A DNA stretch of 64,000 nucleotides from Dimargaris cristalligena (lineage: Eukaryota > Kickxellomycota > Dimargaritomycetes > Dimargaritales > Dimargaritaceae), in contig JANBQC010000002.1 of NCBI GenBank assembly GCA_027576995.1, forward strand, positions 62,001 through 126,000, read 5' to 3'. The notes under the pieces were generated by a model that did no database searches, was not told the DNA's origin, and was given only the letters and a program-made list of their open reading frames with translations. The position numbers and the translations under genes were made by a program. Below, piece after piece: positions 44,301-54,344 of the stretch. How positions within the stretch are numbered: position 1 is the first letter of the stretch; the number at the start of each line of letters is the position of its first letter.

Positions 44301-47300
44301 CCCAAAAAGCGAGGGTCCCGCTCCGACTTACTAGGAGTGGCCGATCCAGGGGGGGAGTGCGAATGCTTGAGACCCCGGGCTCGGTGACGGCCGCCAGGTG
44401 TTTGATTAACCGGAGTTGCCATGGCCAGCCAACTTGGTACCGACGAAGCGCCCCCGCCAGCATCATAGGCCTTGGCTGCTTCAGGGCCGGGTTCGGTCAG
44501 GAGAGGAGTCAAGGTGTGATCGGCCCCCTTGACCCGGATTTGGGAAAGGCCAAAGTCGGTCAGTTTAATGTGACCGCGGCCGTCAATTAGAATATTATCA
44601 GGTTTAAGGTCCCGGTGGATAATCCCATTCTGGTGGAGACTAGCGAGGGCCAGGGCCGTTTCAGCGGAATAGAACTGGGCCATGGTCAGGTCGAAACCCC
44701 CCATCCCCTGGACAAGCGAGCCCAAATCCCCACCGATGAGATATTCCATAACCAAGTAGAGATAGTCAGTGGAGTGAAAAGCGTAGTAGAGCTTCACCAC
44801 GTAGGGAGTCTTCATCAGGGACAGTACCTTGCGTTCGGTTAGGGCCTGGGCAACCATATTCTTGCGAATCATATCGGCCTTTTTGAGCATCTTAATGGCA
44901 AACAGGTCCGAAGTGGTTTTCTTGCGACATAGGTAGACCTTACCGAAGGCCCCCCGAGAGATTTGCTTAAGGAGTTCGAAATCCTTGATGCTGGGGAGTT
45001 TCAATGGAGCGGCAGGTAGGACGGCCTGTGGAACAAGGCCCGTATTAGGCGGCGGAGGCATAGGCTGCATCGTCGAACCCATTGAACCAGTGGACGAAGC
45101 ATCATCATGTCCAGTTGGGGAAGGTGGGCGGGCCACCGGGATGGGGGTGGAAACGAGAGAGGGCGATCGGAGGCTATAGTGCTGGATCGAAGGGGTTGGG
45201 GCTATGGCAGGACGCGGCGGGGGAGGAGCGGGATCCACGATGGGGTTGGCCGGTTGGGCGTTGGGATTGGAGGGTTTCCGGAATCCATGCCGGAACATGG
45301 CGGCAAACAGAGACATGACCTTGTTAGGTCCAGACGAGGCTGACGGGGGGCCCGACGGACCGCCGGAGCGAGACCCGGTGGTAATCCGGCTTGGGGGCCC
45401 CGTGGAGGAGGAACCGGCCGAGTCGGGGAAATAAGAGGTGGGGTCGGCACCCGTCTTGCGCCGCTTGAGCCAGGACGTGGGTCGGGGCTGTTCCTTGACG
45501 GACCCCTGGCTGCCGTCGGGTGTAGGTACCGGCTCACGGGCGGGGGACGCCTCCTCAGAGCGCAGAGTCCGGTGGGATTCATCGGGCCCTGCGGAGGAGA
45601 AGCGGGGGCGGGCGGGATGGTCTTCGTCATTATCAGACGGCCCAGTCTCGGCAGTTCGAGCATGGCTGAGATTGTGCTTCCGCATCCGGGGCGGGGGGCC
45701 GCCAACCGATAGGTCACGGCCATTCCCACCCTGGACATGCTGAAGGTAGGAGGGACTCGATGGACTATTGATACCGCTGGAGGAGGGGGAGGACCAGGTT
45801 CGAATTCTATGGTCATATTCATGGAGTGATGCTCGCTTCTCCTTAAGGATGACTAATACCTTTTTGGCCAGGTAAAGAGTTTCGGGGTCAATCGAATGGA
45901 CCGGACAGTGTCGATCCTGGTATTTACTGCTGGGATCTGAAGGTGCAGGTACAATGGGAGGGTGGGCACGGTCGATGAGCTGAAGGAGCTCACCTTCGTA
46001 CTTTTTATATTTCTTAACCGCATAATGGAAGGGGGAGCCGTCGATTCGAATCAAGCGCTCGGCGACTCGAGCAACTAGATCAATATCTGGTAACCCAGCC
46101 TGGTCCAATAGCCTACCACTGCTGGCCAGCTCCAGATGACGGGTTTCAGCCGCAGCAAGCAGTCGCTTGAGTCGCATGTTGCATTCGTGTAGGTAAAATT
46201 GGTACTCTTGCGTAATGGCACAATGTTCCGAATGTATCTCCAGGTCTTGGCGCGGCACATGGGTTTCGCAGATGCGACACAGCACAAGGTGGGGGTCGAC
46301 CTGGGTACTGATTTCGAGAGCCCGCGCCGACTTCTCCAGGGGATTTTCACCGGGGGGCACCCAGGACCCAGTGGTTAAGGAATTGGTCTCCAGACTTGAG
46401 GCCATTTCCTTTGCGGCCCCGTCGCCACTTTGGTGATTGAGTAGGGAGTGTTTGTCCGAGGAGTGGGTGGGCTCGGATGGTAGGGCCGAGAGGACAGGCT
46501 GTAGGGACATGCGCTTTTGCTGCTTCAGGCGCTCCTTGGGTTGAATGATAGACAAGGGACGAAGGGCGAAGAGGTTATTACTAAGTTTGCCGGAACCGGC
46601 AGAGGCATTGGGAGTGGAAGGTGGATTGGCCAGGGCCACCGAGGCGGCGAGATTGTCCGCCCTTGAGCTGGTACCAGGAGCGGAGGAGAAGGTGATGGTG
46701 GGTCGGGTCATGACGGGGTCGGCCGGTGAAGTTGGATAGAGGAGGGGCTGGGATTGGCATTCATCCGGGGAGGTTAGGGAGTTCTTGACAATACGGGGAG
46801 AAGACCAGGGCGGGAAATAGGACGACTGCTGGTACTGGGCCGGATCGGGGGATACGGTGTAGCTTCGGTCCCGGGGGCCTTCCGGGCCACTATTGCGCCG
46901 GACCCCCTCCCGCTCACCGAGGGCGGGACCGTGGGGAATCCCCCGCAGACCCCCGCTTCCGTACAAGGGTGCAGAAGGGGGAGGACGCATATCCAGGTCA
47001 ACGGAAGGATCATGGTAGGTTGAGATACCCTGCATCGAATGGATTGACGATTTAGTGGACGAAGCGGTACGGGAGTGGGCCTTCCGCGAGAGATGGGTGT
47101 GGACAGTCGAGGGTGAGGGGGGCATGTAGGTTCCAGCAGCCAGAGTTTTGGGATATTGGCCGGGCACGAGGGGGCTGTGGGGAGTGGTGGTTGATGACGA
47201 ACGAGATGAGCCTGACCAACGGTTCCCAGACGGGTTAATCTGGAGCGAGTTCCGAAGGGTCTTAAAAAAGCTTTTGACGGGTCGGAGAGGCTCGTTAGTC

Positions 47301-47776
47301 CGGTTTGGGTGGGTGGTACCGTTGCGGGCGGTCGGCCGCTCCTCGTCCAGGCTGTAGCTTCGTTCAACGCCGAAATTAGGGCGCTGATGGGCAGGATATA
47401 CCACTTGAAAGGGCGACAGCTTGACATCATCGCCCCCTGGAGTAGCCGTATGGATCGACCGCATGGGACTGGGGCTGGCGGAGGGCCCACTGGGAGATAG
47501 AGTGGGAGGGGGGGTAGCTACGGTGGGGGCAGCGTCGGCAGAGAGTTGCCGTACGAGGGGCTTGTTGGACCATGGAGCCGACGCCCGCGGAAGCGTATCG
47601 TATCCAGAGGGCGAGCTGAGGGGTGGAAGCGCGTGCTGGCTCAAAGCAGGTGCCTGAAGGGATTGGCGCCGGGTGACCAAAGGGGTAGAAATGGCCGTTG
47701 GGGGATGGGCTGGGCCCTTCGCAGCGGGAACCCCCGCCGGGAGGTCCGTGGGGTTAGAGTTGGAGCCGGGGTTCAT
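41387..47776 (-). CDS. RIM15: Rim15/Ppk18/Greatwall-like AGC protein kinase
   Basis: Single intronless frame of 2129 aa. The N-terminal 480 residues are disordered. A C2HC zinc finger at about 495-520 (CRICETHVPRQ, then HSEHC) and the conserved segment that follows are the Rim15/Cek1 signature. The kinase domain spans about 929-1335: SRGAFGKVYL, FAIKMLKK, HRDLKPDNIL, TDFGLSQI, GTPDYLAPELL, VDWWAFGV, with an insertion of about 75 residues between DFG and APE and another acidic insertion near 1200, both typical of Greatwall/Rim15 kinases. An AGC C-tail (APFLPQPEDNLDTSYFE) follows. The remaining 750 residues are low-complexity S/P/T and contain no response-regulator domain, which budding-yeast Rim15 carries. 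Family role: nutrient-starvation/quiescence entry by phosphorylating endosulfine and so inhibiting PP2A-B55, downstream of TORC1, PKA and Sch9. Confidence 0.95.
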   Translation of the reverse strand: MNPGSNSNPTDLPAGVPAAKGPAHPPTAISTPLVTRRQSLQAPALSQHALPPLSSPSGYDTLPRASAPWSNKPLVRQLSADAAPTVATPPPTLSPSGPSASPSPMRSIHTATPGGDDVKLSPFQVVYPAHQRPNFGVERSYSLDEERPTARNGTTHPNRTNEPLRPVKSFFKTLRNSLQINPSGNRWSGSSRSSSTTTPHSPLVPGQYPKTLAAGTYMPPSPSTVHTHLSRKAHSRTASSTKSSIHSMQGISTYHDPSVDLDMRPPPSAPLYGSGGLRGIPHGPALGEREGVRRNSGPEGPRDRSYTVSPDPAQYQQSSYFPPWSSPRIVKNSLTSPDECQSQPLLYPTSPADPVMTRPTITFSSAPGTSSRADNLAASVALANPPSTPNASAGSGKLSNNLFALRPLSIIQPKERLKQQKRMSLQPVLSALPSEPTHSSDKHSLLNHQSGDGAAKEMASSLETNSLTTGSWVPPGENPLEKSARALEISTQVDPHLVLCRICETHVPRQDLEIHSEHCAITQEYQFYLHECNMRLKRLLAAAETRHLELASSGRLLDQAGLPDIDLVARVAERLIRIDGSPFHYAVKKYKKYEGELLQLIDRAHPPIVPAPSDPSSKYQDRHCPVHSIDPETLYLAKKVLVILKEKRASLHEYDHRIRTWSSPSSSGINSPSSPSYLQHVQGGNGRDLSVGGPPPRMRKHNLSHARTAETGPSDNDEDHPARPRFSSAGPDESHRTLRSEEASPAREPVPTPDGSQGSVKEQPRPTSWLKRRKTGADPTSYFPDSAGSSSTGPPSRITTGSRSGGPSGPPSASSGPNKVMSLFAAMFRHGFRKPSNPNAQPANPIVDPAPPPPRPAIAPTPSIQHYSLRSPSLVSTPIPVARPPSPTGHDDASSTGSMGSTMQPMPPPPNTGLVPQAVLPAAPLKLPSIKDFELLKQISRGAFGKVYLCRKKTTSDLFAIKMLKKADMIRKNMVAQALTERKVLSLMKTPYVVKLYYAFHSTDYLYLVMEYLIGGDLGSLVQGMGGFDLTMAQFYSAETALALASLHQNGIIHRDLKPDNILIDGRGHIKLTDFGLSQIRVKGADHTLTPLLTEPGPEAAKAYDAGGGASSVPSWLAMATPVNQTPGGRHRARGLKHSHSPPGSATPSKSERDPRFLGTPDYLAPELLLGTSDDHEVDWWAFGVCVFEFLTGYPPFTDESPQAIFKNILNHDIDWPPLPEPASPRSESPLPASSLVLLPEARATPPPPGLSKLKEEIRPPSSSEGSDRDLGSRPTSIADDDDSNITDESECSDDSHGPVLTEESIDLINHLLEQNPRKRFGISQIQSHPFYRGVDWDHLHEQDAPFLPQPEDNLDTSYFELRNARPDIQRLSDISARNVQGSSFIYNDGADGSQNFIHLSASYTDLGAALAGPRSRKSSLVSNSRRPSSGQDYYPLGGSSSMAHLPTTGQLTSPVAVTRPLLTDLAPGRSATPQSSSLASAKRHPSIVESNNPNSNSDGDVFSKSLRSHTSSPAFTPSVWGNPSSNGIPPAVRTPTGLSPHNSQNSSRSVTPSRSNSSFRMRHSQSGPSQCTPPGSPRYTHYGSGIPALSLSAAVATAPSSYRSPSIPTSPLPDLLFLDSHPASRRASLNRSPQLSRHSSKRNSRSNVIPGAMPLGATPPAPGPLSPLQGPVNGPVADEREIQLSLSPTSSDTSSELDRVDRSSHSHLDDGLCPPALNMSKRAFSSALRISPPPPPSDSQFDSFNYKNVTLLNDVNKGITSTPSTPNSPLTAGLLRSAIATEGGSLPLSSSTGLPANAFSSPLPYASLPTQLTIDEAVSSMERLPASSRPIPGSAPVSTSLITPGTPASSSRGTTPPNSGMPPLSSSKIQNSGGTDVGSGSGLGTGRKSRRMSGLLPSSLLKLINSPSSQASRSDSATSDTSSANLPAAPVPASARPLIGPAPTRAISVPNPRPVGGSASQDAPFLPQSVPSRRSMSSAVPPTESLTCRTPATRQLPPHPPHLTPILAPRLAEGRSPVTPIPFPPIPTDASHTLTRASSQPIPTSPSEPERAPSMVLPADGLPPRSTYAESTRSSLRTHNSSSSNLSVSTGGESNESTTASVDPSTGLPLPKRRVHRSKSLLHYILRN

Positions 47777-50700
47777 TCAAAGGATGTGGAAGGTATGGAA
47801 TATGAACTACAAGCGAGACACTATGAACGACTAAGAAATACAGTGGAGGGGAGGGCGTTTACGGACACGCTAATCGAAAGAGAGGGGGGAGAGACACCAG
47901 TAGTTCGGTAATTAGGCCGGGACGGGGAGGGAGGGGCAAATAGGCGGTAAAAATAGCCACGCCGGTGGTGCAGGCAGGGCAAACCAGCTGGGCAGTCGCA
48001 CGTACACAGAGACCGATACAAACGGGAAATAAAGACGAGTAAAAAAGAGCGGAAACAAGGGCGTGGTGACTAGCCTACCGGCAGCGGTATTTCCTGGGGG
48101 ACGAGGGGAAAGGCATGCGATAAAGTCAGATGCCAACGGGACTAGGCCGAGTGGGGACGAAGACTAGGCGGAAGAAGTAACGAGGTCCGGAAGCTGATGC
48201 GGGGCGGAAAAAGGGACCGACGAGGGTCGAAGTTGGGCGAAAAGCAATGGAGACTGAACGAGGGTAATTGTAGTGGAGAAAGGGAGTGGAGCAGTTGGCA
48301 GCCGGTGCGTTTTAGTAAAGGAACTCTCCCTCGCAGCTGTAAAAGGGGCAAGCCAAATGCGGTAGCATATACGCTGGGTGCGCATTCATTCACCCATATA
48401 AGCAGCATATAGCCCAGGAAAAAAAACCACGCTGTGGGATACTCAACCGCATACAAGCAGCCCCTCCTCCATTATTCCAGCCCATGCTGGGAGACTACCG
48501 TGGGCCGCAGGAATATAGAGCACCCTCGCACATCGACCCAACAAGCGACCTGGGTCATCGTTGACGGGAGTGGGAGCCGGTTAGCTGAGCAAGGATTGCC
48601 CCATTTTTGCACCGCCCCCGGCTGCCTGCCCTTGCCACTCAAAAAAAAGGGAACCTCTCTTCTTGTATGGCTTTTCTTTAAAATACGCTCCTATAATAGA
48701 TAATGTGGTACTGTTGGCTGATTTGGTTGAGTAGTAGTGACGCTTCATTCGTCCACCCATTCGTGGAACAGGCGGTTGCTGCTACTCCATCCTTCATTAC
48801 ACGTTCGCACCCATATGGTAGCATTGCAGGCTCCCCCTTTTAGGCTCCCGGATGTACGACGGTGTTTTAGGGGCGCCATAGCCGTGCTTTATCTCTTGCC
48901 AGTCCCGAAAATACCCACACCGCCGTCATCACCACTTCCCGTGGCCAAGGGGGGGAGGGAGATGGAATAAGGTGTGCAGACAGGGTAGGGCCAATACCAC
49001 TCTACTACTACTACACTATACTATACTCTACCATACCATACCATACCATCCACTCATCATTCAGGATCGTCTCAGCCAGGTACACAGTTGAATACTCTTC
49101 CCCCATTATCTAAACCACAACCACAACCATATCCCGTTCCAGTCTCCTCTATTTAGCCGTCTGCAATGATTCACTGCGCGCTAACCTTTTTATTTCATTA
49201 AGTGCGCCCAGCCCCCCCCCCCTGACTCGTGTACTTCATTCTCCCCCATACTGCCATGCCATTCGCTGGCATTAGAACCTGGAATACCCTAGTCTAACGC
49301 AGGCTGTTCGGAGTAGGCCACGTAGCCTGATTAGGAGGGACTAGTTCTCTAGTCGGGCTGAGAATAGGCCGACGGAAGATGCAAGGTCGAGCGACGAGAT
49401 ATACTCCGTGGGTGTGGATTTTTCCCTGGAAAGGTGCAGGAGCCAAAGTGCTACCCAGTAAATATTCAGTCTGTTTAGCAACAAGCGAATGGGGGCCGGT
49501 GTGTGGGAGGGAAACAGACTGGGAAAGGGAAGGGGGCGCGTGTTACTCGATATTAATTTCTCCATCCCGTAGTTTGCGACCAGCTGCTGGTCGATGGTGG
49601 GTGAACCCTGACGGCCCACTCATCCAAGTCCCACGTCAACCCATGACTTAGTTAGCCAAGTGGAGTGGTGGGAGGGACTGCTCACGTCTAACAATGGGCG
49701 AACGATGCCAAGTATAACAACGGCCCCTTATAAAGACCATTCCAAGCTACACCAGGGCCAACCCACCGGTTCGATCTAGGCGTCGCTTGGTCTTTGGCCG
49801 GTCGTCGAAGCTAACCCTAAGCTACACACCTTCCTTTTCATTTCACCATCGGTAAGTCAACGATATTGGTAGATTTAGGGGGTGAATAGAAAGGCTAATG
49901 CCTCTTCGATACACTAGGAAATGGCTTGGTTTCAACAGGTTTTACATCCCCAACCGCCCAGTTGGTGTCAGCATTACATGATTTGCCCCAAGTGGCGAGG
50001 ATGGACCTGATGACCTTCAATGACCTGCGACTTGGGAGGTTCCGCCCTGTCATTCACTCATGCCCCCTCCCTTCTACCATGAAATCCACCCTGAAACACT
50101 TATTAACTGGAGCGGGGGCAGTGTTTGCGGGGGGTCTCGCTTTAGGATAGGCTGGCATGGTCAACTGTATTCGCAAAAGTACTGTGGTGATGTGGCCCTA
50201 GCAACGATTTCTAAACGCAGATAATAAGCCTGGGCCGACGATCCAGCCTCAGTGCTGTATATCCTTGTATAATTCAGCTCCATCAAAAAAAAAATAGCAC
50301 CCACTTAAACAAACCTACTGGGACAGAGCGGTGCCAATTCCTTTCCTTTGGGCCACCGTCACCCTCTCCGGTTCTAATTGTTTCCAAAAATACCAAAACA
50401 ACAGGTTCGCCGGCTCCAACACGTATAATAAGAGCTATACTGAGGTTTAACATGACGCTGGCCCTGGGAAGGCCGAATTGCTTTAGTGAATAAATAGGAT
50501 ACCTATGGCTTGGATTACTGTATTCAGTCCCCCGTCTCCTATTTGGCAGCCGTGGTGCTCCGAAACTGCCCATCTGCTACCGCGGTCGGACTGGGATGTT
50601 CTATTTTTTTTTTTGGCTGTAGGCTGGTTCGCAATAGGCCAATCCATGTAGCCCTTGGAGCACGCGTCGCTCCTTCGAGCAAGCTAGTTCGTGGAAGCCG

Positions 50701-51845
50701 TTACTGGATCGGCCGAGTTGAAGGGTCGCACAAAGAGAGAAAGCTTCGCGACGATTGTTTGGGGCTCCACTCCAAAACTCCATGACTATACGTCATCTTC
50801 TCGAGACCCAAAAGCTAAGATTGGCCAAAAACGGCAGATAGGGCGGGAGCATCTGACCAATTTTCTCCCTCGGGCCGGCATTTGACCAAATGGGGGGTCT
50901 GGGGTCTCTCTGGGACTGAATAAAATACCACTTGGGCAAGGCAGTGCTTGGGTATGAGGTCAATTGGTAAATTTATATAATCATATGGCCATTGCAGCGC
51001 ATGGGCTATTAATACAGTATAATGGCGTACTGCGTCACCCGCGGCAGTGCCCTCTCTCTCCTCTAGGCAGAGCGGATACAATATATCCACTCCCCACATA
51101 TAATCCCACCGACCTATCTACGGCTTTTGCGGGGGATTGTAAAACCACCCATGCCCAGAATAGTTCCCCTCAGACTCATGGGAAAGGCAGTCCTATAGAA
51201 TGCCCAGATTTCACAGTGGGCCGCTCAATGACCATGTTGGCTGGCCCTTGTCAGGGTGTGGGAAATGTTATCTGAAATTGACCCAACCATGCTGGCGCAT
51301 GGTATTGTCGTGCCCATCAGGTGGAAAAGGGGGTCGTTTCGGTGTAGCTCAAAGCCGTATAAGGGTGTGGAAAGGTGCTGTTGGAGTCGCCTAATAGAGC
51401 TGGTGTTGAGGGCTCACTCACTTGATTCGCCGTAGCTCGAAGGTTTGGCACTGGCAACGATTGGTACTGGTGTAGTAGCTTCGCTCCCCAGCTTTGGAGG
51501 GGACGGCCCAGAAGTTCATTCGTATCCAGTAACATTTACATTACACTAAACCTGATGGATTCGATTTGATTCCGGTCACCCAAATATGGCGACCAAAGGC
51601 GGACGGAGAACCTAAGCTGACGGGTGGGTCGGGGTAGTTCTAGTAGTTACCCATTGATGTCCCCATCGCTATGGGAGACCTGGTGGGGGCTCTATTTAGG
51701 ATTTATTTATAGCTTAAGTGATAACTATCAAACCACCGGATCCGGCCATCTTCATATATGAATGGATAATCAAGCCAATATCGGCGAAGTTGTAGAACGG
51801 ACCGGGAAATCCCGAACTGATTGAGACGGCAGGCCCAGTCGGATA
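47777..51845. other. Gene-poor region
   Basis: About 4 kb without a convincing gene. At 49728-49735 TTATAAAG is followed by a pyrimidine-rich stretch, a GTAAGT donor at 49852 and an ACTAG acceptor at 49914, suggesting a spliced rightward transcript; the frame after it (about 49940-50150, ending HLLTGAGAVFAGGLALG) could be a small protein but has no secure start. Tandem TACCA/TACTA microsatellites lie at 49002-49050. Confidence 0.4.
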
Positions 51846-52190
51846 TTAAATGGACTGAACTTCGCACCGACGCACACATGCGAGCCTCTTGCCTTTTTCG
51901 AACAGCTTGGTGACGGGCTTGTAGGCATCGGCCAGGAACCTACACGCACCTACCACAAAACTCCAGTGTACCGCAGTTTCCTGTTAGTAAAAAGACCGTG
52001 GTCCTTAATGGGGTGGCTGGGTTGAATGGTGTGGTTTTGATTGCATGAACTTACCTCACAAGTGGGACGACTTCTGAAGATTGAGCGATTCTCCCTCTCA
52101 GATACCCGATAAACTTTCCCACAGGGGCGTTTCTTCCCCACAGCCAAGGAATAGAAGATACCTCCCCACACAGCCCGCCTAGGCGGGGTT
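51846..52190 (-). CDS. Unidentified small protein, last two exons
   Basis: Terminal exon 51939-51846 (acceptor GCGTGTAG) joins in phase to an exon ending at 52055 (donor GTGAG/GTAAGT). The joined C-terminus reads NAPVGKFIGYLRGRIAQSS, then PLVRFLADAYKPVTKLF and a basic, Cys-containing tail. It is clearly protein-like and helical, but I do not recognise it. The 5' end is unresolved: the frame is open to about 52225 without an ATG, and the KH-protein start on the other strand is at 52239, so the two transcripts must overlap or nearly abut. Confidence 0.45.
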
Positions 52191-52238
52191 CCCAACTACC
52201 TTTCTCCCCGCAACCGTACACGCCCCCATTCGTTCACC

Positions 52239-54344
52239 ATGCCCCCCATTCGAACCCAAGCAGCCCGTTGGTCGCCCGTGCTCCAGGATGTCTTCGACCC
52301 GATAGACTGGACTCCGCTCAAAACTGTGAGCCTATCGACTCCGAACCCGTTCGGCACAACTCCGACCCCTTTGTTCAACTCGGCGCCTCCTATTCCCAAC
52401 TCCTACCCCACTCCGCCGAGGGAGTCTCATACACCATGGCTGAAAACTTCTCCGACCGCCCCAGTCCGCCCCTCGCTTGCCCCTTACAACCTCTCCGCCG
52501 TCTACTCGTCCTTGGGCAAGGACCCCCCCGGCCCGGTGATACAGAAGCACGTGCTCACCCCGCCTCGGCCCCCGCCTTTAACTGCCCCACCTGCCAACGG
52601 ACCTGCCACCCCGGGTATTCACCGCATCTACTGGATGCCGCCTCCGAACTGCCATTTCTACCAACTATCCGGTCCCAGGTACCACCGCCTCCGGGAAATC
52701 CAAGCCGCCTCCGGTGTCAAACTCTGGTACGATGCCAGTGATCGCCATGTCCGCATCGAGGGCACCGCCAAGGGCGCTAAGCTGGCGCGCAAAATGTTGG
52801 CAAATCTGGTCATATCCCAAATCCCGAAAACCGCGGTTGAAAATGGTCTCACCAGGAAGGTCCAGCCCCAGCCCCAACCCTGCCCGCAACCCCTGGCGAA
52901 ACAGCCCCGGACCGGCATGGTCTATTCGGGTAGCATTCAGGCGAACCTTCCTCTCCCTTTGCGACAGGGTGACGTTGAGCTACTTTGGGGCCCCAACAAT
53001 GGCGTCCATGCGCAGGTTATTGCCAAACAGTACCAGTGCCATATTGCCATCGACCCACAGCAGGGCACGCTCCAGCTGTCAACGACTGACAAGACTGGTA
53101 TACACCGGGCCTTTACCCGTATCCAGCAACTCCAGGCCGTAGGCACCTACCTTCTCAATCCCGACGAGAACCGACTGTGTCTGCTCGACCCTCCGGCGGT
53201 ACCCATTGACTTGGAATTCGTTCGCCCCGATTATGTTATCCGGGCGTATCCCCATCGCCGCGCCGAAGTGGATAATCCCGAACTGCGCATCCTACGACCG
53301 GTAGCCGAACCCGACATCTACATCTCGGAGCGCAATAATACTCCCGACCAGCGGGTGGCTAATATCATCGCCAACAATAAGGCGGCGTTATACGAGGCCC
53401 TTACGAGTGGGCTGGAGCAGATTCGGGCCTTCCACGGCCAGGTAAGTCTGAAGCTCTGGTTCGGCCAAGTGGGGTTTACCAGCTACCCGCTTAACGTCGC
53501 AATCGACTCTACGAAAATGGCCGAGCGTATATTGCCCGACCGGCGCATCAACTCCCTATTCTGTCGCGACATCTCGTATGAGCCGACGACTGCTCACCGC
53601 CTCCTGTCCCGGATCCGTCAGTTTGCCACTCCGAAAAGCCGAGATCCGCTCCCTTCCCACTACAACGTGTACTGCCAAAACCACGATCTCAGGACCGTCG
53701 AGGCCGAGGGACACCCGCCCATCTTCATCATCAACCCCACCTTTGAAGCAACCGGCACTACAAGAGTCACCTACCAAGACCCATCCCGTTGGGCGGCTTG
53801 GGTACCGCCCGTCACCCTCGTGGACGGGCATTGCTGTGCCCCTTCGGGCCTTATGGATTGGCAGGTGGGCCTCGAGACTCAACGCAAACTGAGTGTGCAA
53901 TCGGACACGCCCCAGGCCCAAATCGCCCGGTGCCTTGCTCTGACGGACGGGAGGCTGCAGTTCCGCCACAACGCAACCACCCTGGTGATGGCCGTCCGAC
54001 ACGAGCTGCGCATGGTTTATCAGTGGGGGGACTGGACCATCCAGATCTCGCTGCTGGAATGGTGGGATTCGCTGGCCCACCCCGTCAGTGGCTACTTGGC
54101 CACCATGCAAAGCCAAACTCTGGCGGCGGTGCCGGACTTTACAACGTACTCCGTCTCCCTTTCGCACAAGCAGTGGGCAGCGGTCTCCGAACAGCACTTC
54201 ACCTCCGAGTTGGGGAACCATGTTGCATATGAACCTAGCGGCGTGTTATCCAAGGCCTGCCTTACTGAACTTTGGGCGCGCGCTCGGTTCCTTGGCGAAA
54301 TCATCCGTGAAGAATCGGAGAAAGTCCGGGCCTATGCGGAATGA
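52239..54344 (+). CDS. KH-domain protein of unknown function
   Basis: Single frame of 701 aa from the ATG at 52239. The first 125 residues are Pro/Ser/Thr-rich. A KH-like domain lies at about 143-196: YHRLREIQAASGVKLWYD, then HVRIEGTAKGAKLARKML, though the usual GxxG loop is degenerate. A second module at about 240-300 repeats the pattern (GVHAQVIAKQYQCHIAID, then LQLSTTDKTGIHRAFTRI), another degenerate KH. Residues 320-700 form a large ordered region with many aromatic residues (LWFGQVGFTSYPL, QWGDWTIQISLLEWWD, YGDxx-like loops absent) that I cannot place. Fungal KH proteins with a big uncharacterised C-terminal domain are known; RNA binding is inferred. Confidence 0.8.
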   Translation: MPPIRTQAARWSPVLQDVFDPIDWTPLKTVSLSTPNPFGTTPTPLFNSAPPIPNSYPTPPRESHTPWLKTSPTAPVRPSLAPYNLSAVYSSLGKDPPGPVIQKHVLTPPRPPPLTAPPANGPATPGIHRIYWMPPPNCHFYQLSGPRYHRLREIQAASGVKLWYDASDRHVRIEGTAKGAKLARKMLANLVISQIPKTAVENGLTRKVQPQPQPCPQPLAKQPRTGMVYSGSIQANLPLPLRQGDVELLWGPNNGVHAQVIAKQYQCHIAIDPQQGTLQLSTTDKTGIHRAFTRIQQLQAVGTYLLNPDENRLCLLDPPAVPIDLEFVRPDYVIRAYPHRRAEVDNPELRILRPVAEPDIYISERNNTPDQRVANIIANNKAALYEALTSGLEQIRAFHGQVSLKLWFGQVGFTSYPLNVAIDSTKMAERILPDRRINSLFCRDISYEPTTAHRLLSRIRQFATPKSRDPLPSHYNVYCQNHDLRTVEAEGHPPIFIINPTFEATGTTRVTYQDPSRWAAWVPPVTLVDGHCCAPSGLMDWQVGLETQRKLSVQSDTPQAQIARCLALTDGRLQFRHNATTLVMAVRHELRMVYQWGDWTIQISLLEWWDSLAHPVSGYLATMQSQTLAAVPDFTTYSVSLSHKQWAAVSEQHFTSELGNHVAYEPSGVLSKACLTELWARARFLGEIIREESEKVRAYAE

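Noticed and set aside
45202..45822. 206-residue minus frame inside the Rim15-like gene
   Set aside because: Alternative frame of low-complexity Ser/Pro coding DNA; the main frame carries the conserved domains.
49767..49800. tRNA-like GGTTCGATCTAGG motif
   Set aside because: No acceptor stem or anticodon arm could be paired around it.
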